Below, piece after piece: positions 34,971 to 46,256 of a stretch of DNA of 64,000 nucleotides. The translations under genes and the position numbers were made by a program. The notes below the pieces were generated by a model that ran no database searches, was not told where the DNA came from, and saw only the letters and a program-made list of their open reading frames with translations. This DNA comes from Aralia elata (taxonomy: Eukaryota; Streptophyta; Magnoliopsida; Apiales; Araliaceae). How positions within the stretch are numbered: the stretch's first letter is position 1; each line of letters opens with the position of its first letter. The stretch lies in contig JAVJAP010000128.1 of the NCBI GenBank assembly GCA_034770075.1, positions 1-64,000 of the forward strand. Direction: 5' to 3'.

Positions 34971-35260
34971 GGCTATGTTTGTTTGCAAGGATTACACTTG
35001 GGATAGGACTATTAATCCCAAGTGTCTTGTTTGTTTTTAAATTTGAGCCAAGGATTATAAAATAGCTTAAGATGAGGAATTATTTAATACCATGTCTAGC
35101 TAGATATTATAATCTCATCATGAAGGATTAAAACATAACATGAGATTATTTTAAGTTATCCCATGAAAAACAAACATGTGATTAGGACTATTTAATCCTA
35201 GGATTAATAATCTTGGAATTATAATTCATGAGATTATAATCCTTGCAAACAAACATGACC
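34971..35260. mobile_element. MITE with about 24-bp terminal inverted repeats
   Basis: The left end GGCTATGTTTGTTTGCAAGG is the inverse of the right end CCTTGCAAACAAACATGACC apart from two bases; the element is 290 bp. GGNCATGTTTG-type ends suggest hAT or PIF/Harbinger origin. The TSD is unclear: CCAA(G) occurs on both sides, but this overlaps a local direct repeat. Confidence 0.6.
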
Positions 35261-36719
35261 CAAGTACATGGCACATGTATGCAATTAATTAAGTGCATGG
35301 TATTTGCAAGTTTCACCATTTGCAACTTTTGAATTTGAAGTAAGTTCTGGTAGTCTTATTCTATCAAAATCAATTTTCTCTCATAAAATTGATAACAATG
35401 TGGCTTTTTCTTTGATTGATAAAAAAAATTATTTGGCAGTTCTGCGCATTGTTAATTCCCAAATTTGAATTGCTGGACTCATTTTTTTCAACTATAAATG
35501 GGGTTTTCACTATTATTTGGATATTATCAAAATTTATATTTTAATTTATTCATAATCTTAATTTCTTTCCAGTTACGTCTCTATTTTCCGTCACCAAAAT
35601 TTGCAAAAGTGGTCATCGACAAATATTTGCCCAAACAACGAATAATTTTGCTAAGGTCTTCTCTCTCTGATTTTTTTTTCTTTTTTTTCGGTGCATAGGA
35701 GTGCCTTTTTTTTGGTGCAAAGGAGGGCAAAAGGCTAAATTACTAAGGTCTTCTCTATATCACGTTTCATCCACCAATTGATCACACTTGCAAGACTTTT
35801 TAGTGCAAATCGAGATGCTACTAAGATTATTGGGATTACACAAGATGTCACGCATATTTGTGAACCACCGAAAAATTATTGTTTATGCCTTGATGTTATA
35901 GCAATGTGTGCTAAGTTCTCTTTTAATCTCAGGAGAGTTGATCATGTTCTATAGTCTTGTATTATTTTACTTTTTAGTTTTACAACTGCATGGATGTTAT
36001 ATCAAGTGAAAACTCGTTTCCCAACGTTTCTCTTGTGGGAGTATCGGAGAATGTAATAATGATTGGTTATTGTTGGAAATTAATTCCATACAAACCAAAA
36101 CATAAAATAAAGGGAGAAAAACAATACAATATTTAATATAAAAAATTCTTAAAATGAAAAATTACTGGTCAAACTCTGAATTTTCACTATATCAATATAA
36201 TGAGTTTACAATAATCTTCTAAAGTTTAACGCTTTAAAACTTGAGGTTACACAATGTCACGATACAACTTTTTGTACAGATGAAAAGTTGTAAAATCCTT
36301 CCATACACAATACAACTTTTTTTTTACACGAAATATAAAAGCTGCAAAAACACTCTCTCTCACACAAACACAAAACCCACTCACACTCTCCCTTAACTCT
36401 TTGGATGTTAGATGACTTTTGGTTGTACTACACTTCAGCAACTAAACAAAAGACTATTTATAGAGTACCTACAAATCTCCTTTTCCTATTCAAAATATTA
36501 CATTTCAAAAATAATACTAATACCAAAAATAGATTCTTTCTCATAATATGACTCTAGCATATAATAAATATCTTATTAAAAATAGGACACCTTCTTTTCA
36601 ATAATAGCAATTCTTTCTAAATAAGATTCGAGGCATATCCCAACAACTTCTCCCTTAACTCAAATCCTCAAATACTTCAATTTCATGTTTGAATAGGATT
36701 TGAGGAGTATCTCAACAAT

Positions 36720-37020
36720 TCCTCTCTCGACTTGAATCTGCAAACACTTCAACTTCATCATTGTCACCATTATTGTAGCCGCTATCATCCACATCATCCG
36801 TGTCATATGCATTATTTGCATAATTCACATCATCCATAACATTTGCACTATCCGCATCATCTGCGTCATCTACAACATTCGTATCATCCACATCTACCAT
36901 GTTATCAGCATCATAGTCACCATCATCATCTTCTTCTTTAACAATATCATTTTCTTCAATAGCATTATCATCATCATGCTTTCATCTTCATCAACATCTT
37001 CATCATCTACCAACTTCAAC
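36720..37020. repeat. Low-complexity ATC/GAT-rich stretch
   Basis: Degenerate runs of ATC, TCATC and CATCATC. Open frames here (Asp-rich on minus) come from the base composition. Confidence 0.6.
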
Positions 37021-37046
37021 AGTGATCCTCCGTAACTGCAAAATCA

Positions 37047-38962
37047 CTTATTCATCCTCATCAAGATGAAACTCAAATCAAGTCATTCATTCTTGATCAC
37101 TCTCTTTATTTGTCACACTAATGCGATAAATTCCCCTACACTTTGAATCCAATTAACCTAGTTTATGATACCACTTGTTGAGAATATTCGACCTATATAT
37201 GCTCATCTAAAATCACATCCACTACAAGAAAAAAGTCTAATTGCAACCACTTATCAACGACCGATACCGGTCGCAGATACCCATCAGTGACCAAATGTGA
37301 TCGCTGATAGTGGTCGCATATAATCTGGTCGCTGGTTGGACATCAGTGACCACTATTAGCGACCGCCCAATCAGCCACCGACTTGTAGTGACCGCTGTCA
37401 TCGCTAAGCTGAGTCACGACATGTTAGGTTTTAGGGGGTGACGTAGACCATGTTGACACGTGACAACGACCACCATTAGCGACCGCATGCGGTTGCTAAT
37501 ACCCAAATGCCATCAGCGGTCGCTGAAAGTTATTAGCGACCACATGCGGGTTTTTTTGGCCTATTTTGTGAATTTCTCAAAAAAACTGTACCTGTTTTGT
37601 ACCTGCTTTATATCCCAACACACAACACTCAATATATACATCCATATAAACATCCATCCATACTTTATATCTGAACACATGCACAACAATATATATAAGC
37701 ATCCATCAATATTTAAACACATAAACCAACACAATATAAACTATATAAACATTAATAAACTAATATGAACTAAATAAATATATACAAATGCCATCTTTAA
37801 CTAACATACACTTGTCTAAAAAATGAATATAAAAGCACAAGGCTTAAAATATGTAGAAAACAAAGCCTAGCTCTGCATGCATCATCGCCCAAATTAGTAC
37901 GACCCTGTAATTAATAAACGAATAAAACATGTTACATATAGAATATATATGTTGATACTAGTATGGCTTATACAAAGCAAACCGAGATAAAGCTAAACAA
38001 TAGAAATTATTTAAACATAAGTAAGATTATTTTGACTTGAGCATATGTACTAAGATTACCTCATCGCCACCCTCGTCGCCACCCTAATCGCTAAAATCGT
38101 GTCGTGCTACTGCCAATGCCTCTCCTAACTCATCAGGACTCAGAGACTACAGATGCCTGCCTAGTATGTGAAGAAGATCATGATCTCGACTGATCGCTCT
38201 CACACAGTCAAGTAGACCATCGCGAGTGGCCACATACACATCCAGCCAATGGATAAGCTGACCCTGAGACTGAGCCTCCTACAAAACATGCTCTCATATT
38301 AATATGTAAACATGTGATATTCTACAAACCATGACTGCTAACATAAAAAATAATTAAACTAACAAATTTGCTATCATACGTACCCTGGTAGCAATATGCT
38401 GCAACTATGAAATACTGCCGCCCCTGTAGGTGCCTTTTTCTTTGTCACCTTCAGGTGCACCTGAGGCTCTGTTCGAGGCAGCAATCTTGCGTCTTTTGAC
38501 CCAACTCTCAGCTCTCTACTGGTCATACATCTCAGCCCATATAGGTTGTGCGCACCACCTGGAGTTATACTCATGCATGGACTGCTCACCTTGTCCTGGA
38601 TGGCCCATCTCTGCATTATGCAGGGCTTTCTGTCTTTCTTTGTTCAAATTGTCTTTGGTTCTGACGGCGCATTTCTGCTAGAACACTGTCTGAATAACTG
38701 ATGTCTGCGCGTCGTCCCACCTATACCTCTTCTGCAAATAAACAGCAATAATATTAAAACGGTGATATTAACATAATCCAACGCTACTATATAAACAATA
38801 TTAGTTCATTAATTATATTATATGTCAGAAATAAAAAAAATTACTTGAAATTCTACCCAAACTGCATCCTTGTAGGCAAGAGGTGTGCTCGCCCACGTAA
38901 TCACTGGTGTAGGCCAGTTATGCAAACAAAGTTATGAAATGCACTTGACAATCTTGCTATCT
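37047..38962. repeat. Tandem unit 1: flank (37047-37219) plus CACTA left end (37220-38962)
   Basis: After 173 bp of flank the CACTA terminus CACTACAAGAAAAAAG starts at 37220, preceded by ATC. Subterminal repeats follow to about 37560 (GCGACCG, GCGGTCGCTG). The unit runs to the breakpoint CTTGCTATCT (38962), where the flank (TTATTCATCC) starts again. It matches 49679-52646 but lacks the foldback MITE, and has lost some 350 bp of the transposase region after 38200. Confidence 0.85.
38080..38940 (-). pseudogene. Fragment of plant transposase (Ptta/En/Spm, PF03004-like), unit 1
   Basis: On minus, the segment with MQRWAIQDKVSSPCMS and RELRVGSKDARLLPRTEPQ in one frame, and HEYNSRWCAQPIWAEMYDQ in the neighbouring frame, matches the better copy in the full CACTA (51480-52905). 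Exons with CVRAISRDHDLLHILG and HWLDVYVATRDGL are still visible at 38240-38110, but the part between them is deleted. It is a relic. Confidence 0.65.
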
Positions 38963-39045
38963 TATTCATCCTCATCAAGATGAAACTCAAATCAAGTCAT
39001 TCATTCTTGATCACTTTCTTTATTTGTCACACTAATGCGATAAAT
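38961..39045. repeat. Tandem unit 2, left remnant (flank)
   Basis: The same flank as 37047-37131, ending TAATGCGATAAATT, then truncated Tat LTR sequence. The rest of the flank, the CACTA terminus and part of the LTR were deleted here. Confidence 0.8.
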
Positions 39046-39438
39046 TCTCTCTGTCTGCTGGATGAAGAACTGGACTGATAAAGCCATCTAGAGGCAGCCG
39101 CAGATTGATCTGCGGCTGGCCTCGATTTCTCTGAGCCCACCGCGCACTTCAGCCGTCCGCCGCGCACTCAATTATTTTAATCGTTTGGTCGTACCTTGAT
39201 TCTTGTGTCGTATCGCTGATTTTTGCTGAAAGGCCTGTATTTTGCAGTCCGGGAACCGCTGGGAAACATGCCATATCATTCAGGAATGCTCGTTGTCGTG
39301 TCGGCTTTGATCGCAAGTCGCTGTGGTGGCTTTGAGTGTTCACACTTGTCCGTCCTTTGCTCTCGCAGGCCGGTTCATTTGACGATTTTGTCCTCCTGTC
39401 AGGGTTAGTATAGGAAGTGCAAAATTTGGGTGTCTACA
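39046..39438 (-). repeat. Truncated 3' LTR of the minus-strand Tat element
   Basis: It matches 47776-48215 from TCTCTCTGTCTGCTGG onward, with one internal gap near 39180 (the full LTR has about 50 more bases at 47919-47970). It ends TGTCTACA next to the PPT. The other 1.5 kb of the LTR is deleted, with a TTC microhomology at the joint to CACTA flank. Confidence 0.88.
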
Positions 39439-39451
39439 GCTGCCCCTCTTT
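39439..39451 (-). promoter_or_regulatory. Polypurine tract (minus)
   Basis: Read on minus AAAGAGGGGCAGC, identical to the tract at 12382-12394. Confidence 0.85.
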
Positions 39452-39687
39452 ATCATGTTTATGAAATGAACAGGATTAAAGAAATAGACACCCGATACAT
39501 GAATGACAGTGCACAAGAATGACAATACATACATGATGCAACACATACAACTTATGATGCAACGCAAGATGTAAAGCATGCAAAACTTTCGTAACGGTGT
39601 CAATGCATCAATGCAATCGAAATTTTTTGTGAGCATTGACCTCAATCGGACTCAATTATTGATCGCATCGTCGGTGTCTCACAACCG

Positions 39688-40588
39688 TCGGGTCTCGTAT
39701 CCAATCGGTCGTCTCGTTTGCACCGGATCTCGTATCCGGTTGCTTGTCTTGTGATCATCGGGTCTCGTATCTGGTTGATCGTCTTGTCGGGGCCGGGTAT
39801 CGTCACCGGTCACCCATCTCGTAACCACCGGGTATCGTTGCCAGTTGGTTGTCTTGTCAAGGCTGGGTATTGTCGCCGGTCACCCATCTCGTAACCGCTG
39901 GGTATCGTCGTCGGTCGATTGTCTTGTCGGGGCCGAGTATCGTCGCCGGTCACCCATCTCGTAACCGCCGGGTATCGTCGCCGGTCGATTATCTTGTCGG
40001 GGCCGGGTATCGTCGCCGGTCACCCATCTCGTAACCGCCGGGTATCGTCACCGGTTGGTTGTCTTGTCAGGGCCGGGTATCGTCGCCGGTCACCCATCTC
40101 GTAACCGCCGGGTATCGTCGCCGGTCGATTGTCTTGTCGGGGCCGGGTATCGTCGCCGGTCACCCATCTCGTAACCGCCGGGTATCGTCGCCGGTCGATC
40201 GTCTTGTCGGGGCCGGGTTTCGTCGCCGGTCACCCATCTCGTAATCACCGGTTATCGTCGCCGGTCGATCGTCTTGTCGGGGCCGGGTTTCGTCGCCGGT
40301 CACCCCTCTCGTAACCTCGGGTATCGTCGCTGGTCACCCATTTCGTAACCGCCGGGTATCGTCACCGGTCGATTGTCTTGTCGGGGCCGGGTATCATTGC
40401 CGGTCACCCATCTCGTAATCGCCGGTTATCGTCGCCGGTCGATCGTCTTGTCGGGGCCGGGTTTCGTCGCCGGTCACCCATCTCGTAATCGCCGGTTATC
40501 GTCGCCGGTCGATCGTCTTGTCGGGGCCGGGTTTCGTCGCCGGTCACCCATCTCGTAATCGCCGGTTATCGTCGCCGTTCGATCGTCT
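39688..40588. repeat. 70-bp satellite array of the minus-strand Tat element
   Basis: Tandem units of 70 bp, each two 35-bp halves around GGGTATCGTCGCCGGT with CACCCATCTCGTAACC and CGATTGTCTTGTCGGGGC. The first units (to about 39850) are more diverged. It is the reverse-complement relative of the array at 10943-12168, in the same place relative to PPT and LTR. Here the simple 70-bp period dominates instead of a 139-bp one. Confidence 0.92.
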
Positions 40589-41462
40589 GGATCTCAACCC
40601 TTCCCAGGGGTTTGGTTGTTTGGATCTCAGCCCTTCCCAGGGTGTTAGTTGTTTGGATCTCAACCCTTCTCAGGGTGTTAGTTGTTTGGATCTCAGCCCT
40701 TCCCAGGGTGTTAGTGTTTGGATATCAGCCCTTCCCAAGGTGTTAGTTGTTTGGATCTCAACCTTTCCCAAGGTGTTAGTGTTTGGATCTCAGCCCTTCC
40801 CAGGGTGTTAGTGTTTGGATCTTAGCCCTTCCCAGGGTGTTAGTTGTTTGGATCTCAGCCCTTCCCAAGGTGTTAGTGTTTGGATCTCAGCCCTTCCCAG
40901 GGTGTTAGTGTTTGGATCTCAGCCCTTCCCAGGGTGTTAGTTGTTTGGATCTCAGCCCTTCCCAGGGTGTTAGTGTTTGGATCTCAGCCCTTCCCAGGGT
41001 GCTCACCATCTTGTTGTGGTTTGCTTGGATGCCTTCCCAGGTTCACTCACCACCTTGTTGTGGTTTGCTTGGATGCCTTCCCAAGTTTGCTCACCACCTT
41101 GTTGTGGTTTGCTTGGATGCCTTCCCAGGCTTGCTCACCACCTTGTTGTGGCTTGCTTGGATGCCTTCCCAGGTTCACTCCTTGTTTGGATACCAGCCCT
41201 TCCCAGGGATCATTGATTGTTTGGATACCAGCCCTTCCCAGGGGTCGTTGATTGGTTAGATACCAGCCCTTCCCAAGGGTCATTGATTGGTTGGATACCA
41301 GCCCTTCCCAGGGGTCATTGATTGGTTGGATACCAGCCCTTCCCAGGGGTCATTGATTGTTTGGATACCAGCCCTTCCCAGGGATCAGTGATTGTTTTGG
41401 ATACCAGCCCTTCCCAGGGATCATTGATTGGTTGGATACCAGCCCTTCCCAGGAGTCATTAA
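40589..41462. repeat. Three joined minisatellites sharing a CCCTTCCCAGGG core
   Basis: 40589-41000: about 32-35 bp unit (TTTGGATCTCAGCCC then TTCCCAGGGTGTTAG). 41001-41165: about 54-bp unit, three to four copies (GCTTGGATGCCTTCCCAGG with CACCACCTTGTTGTGG). 41166-41462: about 36-bp unit, eight copies (TTGGATACCAGCCC then TTCCCAGGGGTCATTG). All share GGAT...CCTTCCCAGG, so they derive from one another. Absent from the first Tat element. Confidence 0.9.
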
Positions 41463-42659
41463 TTGGATTTGAGTGATTTTTTTGAAATGGGATGTGTGAT
41501 CGGCTTCATGTCCTGGATCTCCCACCAACATCGTCCACGTACCATGCCGCAAAAGCCATCATAGTCTGATCATTCGTGAGGTTGAAAGCGACGTGCTTGT
41601 ACTTTCCTGAAGATTTTCATTTTGATCGTACATGTATGCATGAAAAAGATGTTATGCATGATCCGGCAGATATGTTATGGACAGATGCATGTGCACAACA
41701 TATGTTTTAGATAGAAATGACCCATGTTCAGTCAAATGATACGATTCGACAGTCGTCGTCGTTTGCCAACATTTGATTGGATCACGCCTCGTCGTGTAGT
41801 GTAGTTTCTAGACTTCAACATTGGTTTGGTACTCTGCATTCGCTGCTCTTGGTCGTCTTCATTTCATCGATTTGAGGCAGTCTGTTTCGCTCTCTGTGAT
41901 GACCGACAGCTATGTTGGGCTCCTTGGCCTTTTGATCATTCCTGACGGCCGATATGCTGTTGTCCCGCATTATATCATCCTTGTATATGCTCATGCACGT
42001 GGATCGTTTGGGTGTCGAGGCAGTGATAGTCAGGATTGGGGAGAGGCCCAATGATGAGAAGTTCTGTACAGCCTCAGCTTCCTTCTATTTCACGATTCTT
42101 AACTGCCCCTGCCTTGGCGCGTGTCGCTACCAAGAATTTCTATCGAAAACTCGCGATGTTGACCGTGCTGAGTTATCCATAGCTCTGCAAGATCCTGCAT
42201 ATCAGATGACTAACAAATGCCAAAACTTGAATGCTCGGGCCATTAGTGTTAGTTCAACACAAAGATATTATAATCTCGACAAAAGAGTAAATGCAGTTAA
42301 AGCACATGAAATTGAATATCTGTTGATCGCACAATCTAGCAAGTTGTGAACCGTGAATGTACCAGATTGGAAGTTATTTTCACTCCCTCGTGAGTTAATG
42401 ATTTTCTATTTAACGAGTTATGAAATCGTAAGAATACCTTCAAGCATTCATGGTCATTGTACGTGAGTACGGTCGAATTCAAAAGAACTACCTCCCCTCG
42501 TCAAAGGTATTCTGTCTCCATTCTCGACAACGTTCTTAGCAGGATTGACGTCATATGATACATTCAGTAGGGGTTTCTCTTTCATGACCTTTTGTTTAAG
42601 GCCGAGAGTCTTTTTCCATATTATCTTTTCTCTTTATCAGCCCACTTCACTTGTCTCGT
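41463..42659 (-). other. 3' region of the minus-strand Tat element, no gene seen
   Basis: By position this would carry antisense genes, as in the first Tat element, but I recognise no PMD sequence on either strand. Open frames are short and unlike known proteins. Confidence 0.4.
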
Positions 42660-43145
42660 TTTCTTAGGCTATTCAAAGTTACCCATTTAACGAGTTTTGG
42701 ACCAATGACTCCTAAACCAGACGGATTTGGGGCATTAGGTGTACAGACACCCCTTCGGATTTATTTACTCGAGTAACAAAGGCCACGGTTCGAGACAAGC
42801 TGGTGGTCTGCACCATTCATTCTTTGCTTGACCTTGCGCAAGATTTGTTTTCTTAGGCTTGAGTTACCCATGTAGCGAGTGTTAGGCCGGTGACTCCCAA
42901 ACCAGACGGCTTTAGGGCACCAGATGCAACGACACCCCTTAGGCTTAATTACTCGAGTAGCCCATGCCACGATTCGAATCTGCTCGGGCCTCCTCTACTG
43001 TAATGCTCGTTTTCTTAGGCTCTGAGTTACCCATGTAACGAGTGTTGGGTCAGCGACTCCCAAACCAGATGGCTTTAGGGCACCAGGTGTAGAGACACCC
43101 CTCGGGCTTAATTACTCGAATAACCCAGGCCACGATTCGAGACAT
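42660..43145. repeat. Three tandem copies of a 165-bp unit
   Basis: Copies start TTTTCTTAGGCT at 42659, 42848 and 43009. Each has GAGTTACCCATGTA, then CTCCCAAACCAGA, GGGCACCAG, GACACCCCTT and ACTCGAGTA, ending CCACGATTCGA. The first copy is most diverged. Confidence 0.85.
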
Positions 43146-43858
43146 TAGCTTGATAATCATTTATCGTCTGACTTCTTGATATTAGCTTGATAATTATTAA
43201 CTGTCTGACTACGTGTTAATTGCCATCAACGTCGTCATAGTTTTATACCCCACAGCTGAAAGTTTGTGCAAAATGCAAAGTGAAGGCTGTCACATGAGGT
43301 TGATTCTGTCGCAAACGTTGCTTTGAATTAAGGCTTTGTACCCGATCAAAAGGTTGAATAGCCTTCTTCGTCTAATCATACTCACGATCGTGCTCCACGG
43401 TTGCTTGTCAGAATTAATCCGATTCCTATCAAGCCAAATAAAATCCCCTTTCACGCGGATCATCGTATCCCGGGAAAACTATGCTTGACAAATGCCAGAT
43501 GATCGTACCGTTGAAGATTGAATTGACATGAGGTAGCATTTGATGATGATGGTGCATGTTGATGGGATTGTGCATGGGTGCCAATTTGCACGTCATCATT
43601 TCCTGGGTAGTGATAAATGCCCCAGTGTTAAGTTGTTTTCCTTGTGATCTCCCCCGTACTGGTTGCATCGGTATCTCGCTGGGCTGACAAAAGATCCGGT
43701 CCTTTGACTTGTGGAAAGGTTTGGGGGATTTTTTTTTTTTTAGATCACGGAGTTGTTTAACAGAGTTAGAAATAACGGGCTAGGGAACGCCTTCCCGTCC
43801 ATTCCTTGTAAGATGAGGGCTCCCCCAGAGAGAATTTTTTTTATCGTGACGGCTCCTT
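43146..43858 (-). other. Non-coding part of the minus-strand Tat element
   Basis: Nothing recognised. Apart from a T-run at 43729-43741 it holds no repeat. Confidence 0.4.
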
Positions 43859-44460
43859 TTAATTTAAAGCGAAATTCCCCATAGCTTCGTCTTGGCAGGG
43901 CGCGATCCTTTTGAGGACTAAATCGTTTATTTTAAATTTCTGGGATCGTACCCTCTTGTCGTATGCCCGGGAGATGCGTAAGGGGCTGCCCCTGCAAATG
44001 TGCGAACTGAGGTTCGATAGGCAAACAGGGTGAGCGACAATAAATCCCGCCATCCCTGATGATTGGCGGACATTCTTCCCATGATCGTCTTTGTGTTTTA
44101 TTTTGCAGCCCCCACTGCCCCATTCATTTTGGGCTGGTAAATGACTGAATCAAAATGTTTGATCTTAGATTTGTCGTATATCTCCTCCTTGAGGGCATCG
44201 TTCAGATTTCTATAGTCGATGCGACCCCTTACTTCTCCTCCAAGTTGTGGTACTGGGATTCTGTCGGAAAGCCATTCAGGGGAAATAGACACCATGATGA
44301 TTCCTGCTTTAAACCGCTTGATAATCTCGTCCTTTACTTTCAACCTCCATTCAGGCTTCAACGTTCTCAACTTTTGCTTAATTGGTCGGAACCCTCCTTG
44401 ATGGGCAGTCGATGTTCTATAACGTCTGTGGACAATCCAATCACGTCGCCACGGGACCAA
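43859..44460 (-). pseudogene. RT fragment fused to integrase C-terminal part
   Basis: Reading on minus from 44460: GGFRPIKQKLRTLKPEWRL, GIIMVSISPEWLSDRIPVP, VRGRIDYRNLND (RT start), then within a few residues KIKHFDSVIYQPKMNGAVG (integrase around the catalytic Glu, here changed to Gly: GAVGAAK against GAVEAAN). From 44053 follow SRAYDKRVRSQKFKINDL and VLKRIAPCQDEAMG of the integrase C terminus. So more than 2 kb of pol (RT palm, RNase H, integrase core) is missing between them. No function is possible. Confidence 0.85.
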
Positions 44461-44558
44461 GCGAACATATCTCCCTACAGGCTCAACAACTCGGCTATTT
44501 TTATTTTTATTTTTTTTTTGCGTTCGAATTTGCCCCTACTCCGGGTTCTTTGTGATCA

Positions 44559-44882
44559 TTAGGGGTTCTGATGTTTGATGGCGATGGTTTGGTCTAAGTC
44601 GGGTTTGGGTTTATCCTCGACCCCTCCTTTGATCTCGTCAGGCGTATTGTCGATATCTGTCTCGTCCTGCTCAATCCCCATCAGATCGAATTCTAGCTCT
44701 ATACCAAAATCGTGATCCTCCTTCAAATTTGGCCTATCGCTTGTCAGGCTAGAATGCCTCAAATCGGGGTACCTGACATAAAACAAAAAACATTTCAGCA
44801 CATGGTCTTCTTTTTGGATAACATGACAACATGACATGAGTGTGCAGGGATTTGAAATAAAACTCAGAATTTTAAAACCCAT
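44559..44882 (-). pseudogene. RT N-terminal leader exon fragment
   Basis: After the acceptor-like TTTTATGTCAG (about 44784-44774 on minus) the frame reads RYPDLRHSSLTSDRP and then FGIELEFDLMGIEQDETD, matching the second exon of the first Tat element at about 2431-2560. It precedes the RT piece at 44460, but a stretch near 44490-44560 interrupts, with the phrase CCCCTACTCCGGGTTCTTTG that recurs at 45523. Confidence 0.8.
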
Positions 44883-44939
44883 TGATCTTCTACTGGCCGG
44901 GATTCACTGCCATACTCCTAGATTTACCCCTTTCTGGAT

Positions 44940-45477
44940 ATCACCTGCTGCACGGTCCAACTGGCCACGGTGAGGTCAAGTAATGGGGCTCATTAGGAGG
45001 TGCATGGATCGCATTGGCATGGATCTGGCATTGATGGCATTTCCTGACATGAGCATCGCAGTCAGTTTTCATGGTTAGCCAGTAGTGACCCGTTCACATG
45101 ATTTTCTTTGCCAAAAATGTTCTGCTCATATGGGCTCTGCACACATCGCCATGTACTTTGTTCATTTGTCTGTGGGCTTCTTCGGCTTCCAGATATCTCA
45201 GCAGTCCCGTAGCTAGGTCCCATTTATGCCCTTTGGTGCTGTATATTCCCATGGCCTGTCGGATGACCAATTCGAGTCTCCAACTACTATCATCTTTTTG
45301 ATTCCCATTCCCAGGGCTAATCTCAGTCCTGGGATGAATCCCTCGTATTCGGCCGTATTGTTGGAGTGGCAGAACTGTAATTTCATGGCTGTCGGCCTCT
45401 GCCATTTGGATGGATGAAGTATGCACTTTACGACCTCTTAGTACTGTGCCAGTTATAAGTTGGCAGATGCATGTCAA
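44940..45477 (-). pseudogene. RNase H and integrase N-terminal fragment (out of order)
   Basis: On minus: LQQYGRIRGIHPRTEISPGN (decayed RNase H, compare NTAEYEGCILGLRLA), RLELVIRQAMGIYSTKG, then MNKVHGDVCRAHMSRTFLAK and, across a stop, TGHYWLTMKTDCDAHVRKC with HQCQ (the integrase HHCC). These domains should come after RT, but here they lie upstream of the RT pieces at 44882-44098. The order shows an internal rearrangement. Confidence 0.8.
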
Positions 45478-46235
45478 TACTGATGAATGATTATTATTTT
45501 TATTCTTTTTTTTTGGTGGTCGAATATGCCCCTACTCCGGGTTCTTTGTGATCGTTATGCCACGCTTTCACGGTTCTCTAATCTTATCCTGCAAAACAAG
45601 GTCAGTGTTTGATGACAGGATAGTATTTAGAAGTTTTAGAAAACCTTGGTACGTGGCACGGATTGCCTTCCTGCAAAACCATGTCAGTATTCTCTTTATA
45701 TGTGCAGGTGATGTAATCACATGATACAGGATATATTTATTATGATGATGACGGTATGACAGTTGTATGCCATTTACATGACATTTGTTTATTCCACTGA
45801 ACGATAAAAGGGCATGAAGAAGCTTCCCTTTCGTTAGGTTTATCAGAGGCTGACCTACCCTAGGGTTACTCTCACGGGCTTTTCGGCATGAAGGTCCCCA
45901 AATCTTCACAATCTACTCGTCTGAATCCTTTCGATTGGAGCGGATTTGGGTGGTGCGTTTCCTGAGCCATCTCCGGGGAGCAGCCCCTTCGAGTCCAGTA
46001 ATAAGCAACCGACAGGTTCGCCTCAGGAGGAGGTACTCTCTCAACATACATTCACATTCATCGACCTCACCGCATGCAATGATTACTTTGAAGTAAAGCA
46101 ATTCTATTCAACCATTCATTCATTGGTAAAACACATTCACACAACAACAGGTCAAAATATTGCACGCACACACATTTATGAATTTTAAAGGATAGGACAA
46201 CATCAAGACTTTGAACGCGGCTTAAGCCCTCTAAT
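45478..46235 (-). other. Leader of the minus-strand Tat element
   Basis: It lies between PBS and the pol fragments. No gag recognised. A frame of 113 codons at 45909-45568 resembles nothing I know. The block near 45494-45556 is similar to 44502-44566. Confidence 0.4.
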
Positions 46236-46254
46236 GTCCCCAGCAGAGTCGCCA
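46236..46254 (-). promoter_or_regulatory. Primer-binding site of the minus-strand Tat element
   Basis: Read on minus, TGGCGACTCTGCTGGGGAC starts two bases inside the LTR end. The leading TGG pairs with a tRNA CCA end. I believe Ogre-type elements use a tRNA-Arg here, but I cannot verify the tRNA. Confidence 0.75.
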
Positions 46255-46256
46255 GC

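Larger units (their letters stand above)
34259..37046. other. AT-rich stretch without recognisable genes
   Basis: No coding region I can support. It contains one MITE (34971-35260) with a partial direct repeat on each side, a Stowaway-like edge motif (TTCCTCTGTCC, 34788, and ACTCCCCCGTCC, 34857), and low-complexity ATC repeats (36720-37020). The rest is plain AT-rich sequence. Confidence 0.5.

Noticed and set aside
36712..36900. Asp-rich small protein on minus
   Set aside because: Translation of ATC-type low-complexity sequence; nothing else supports a gene.
40518..41259. Frames rich in SPSQGVSCLDL and CCGLLGCLP repeats
   Set aside because: Direct translation of the minisatellites; no start context or other support.
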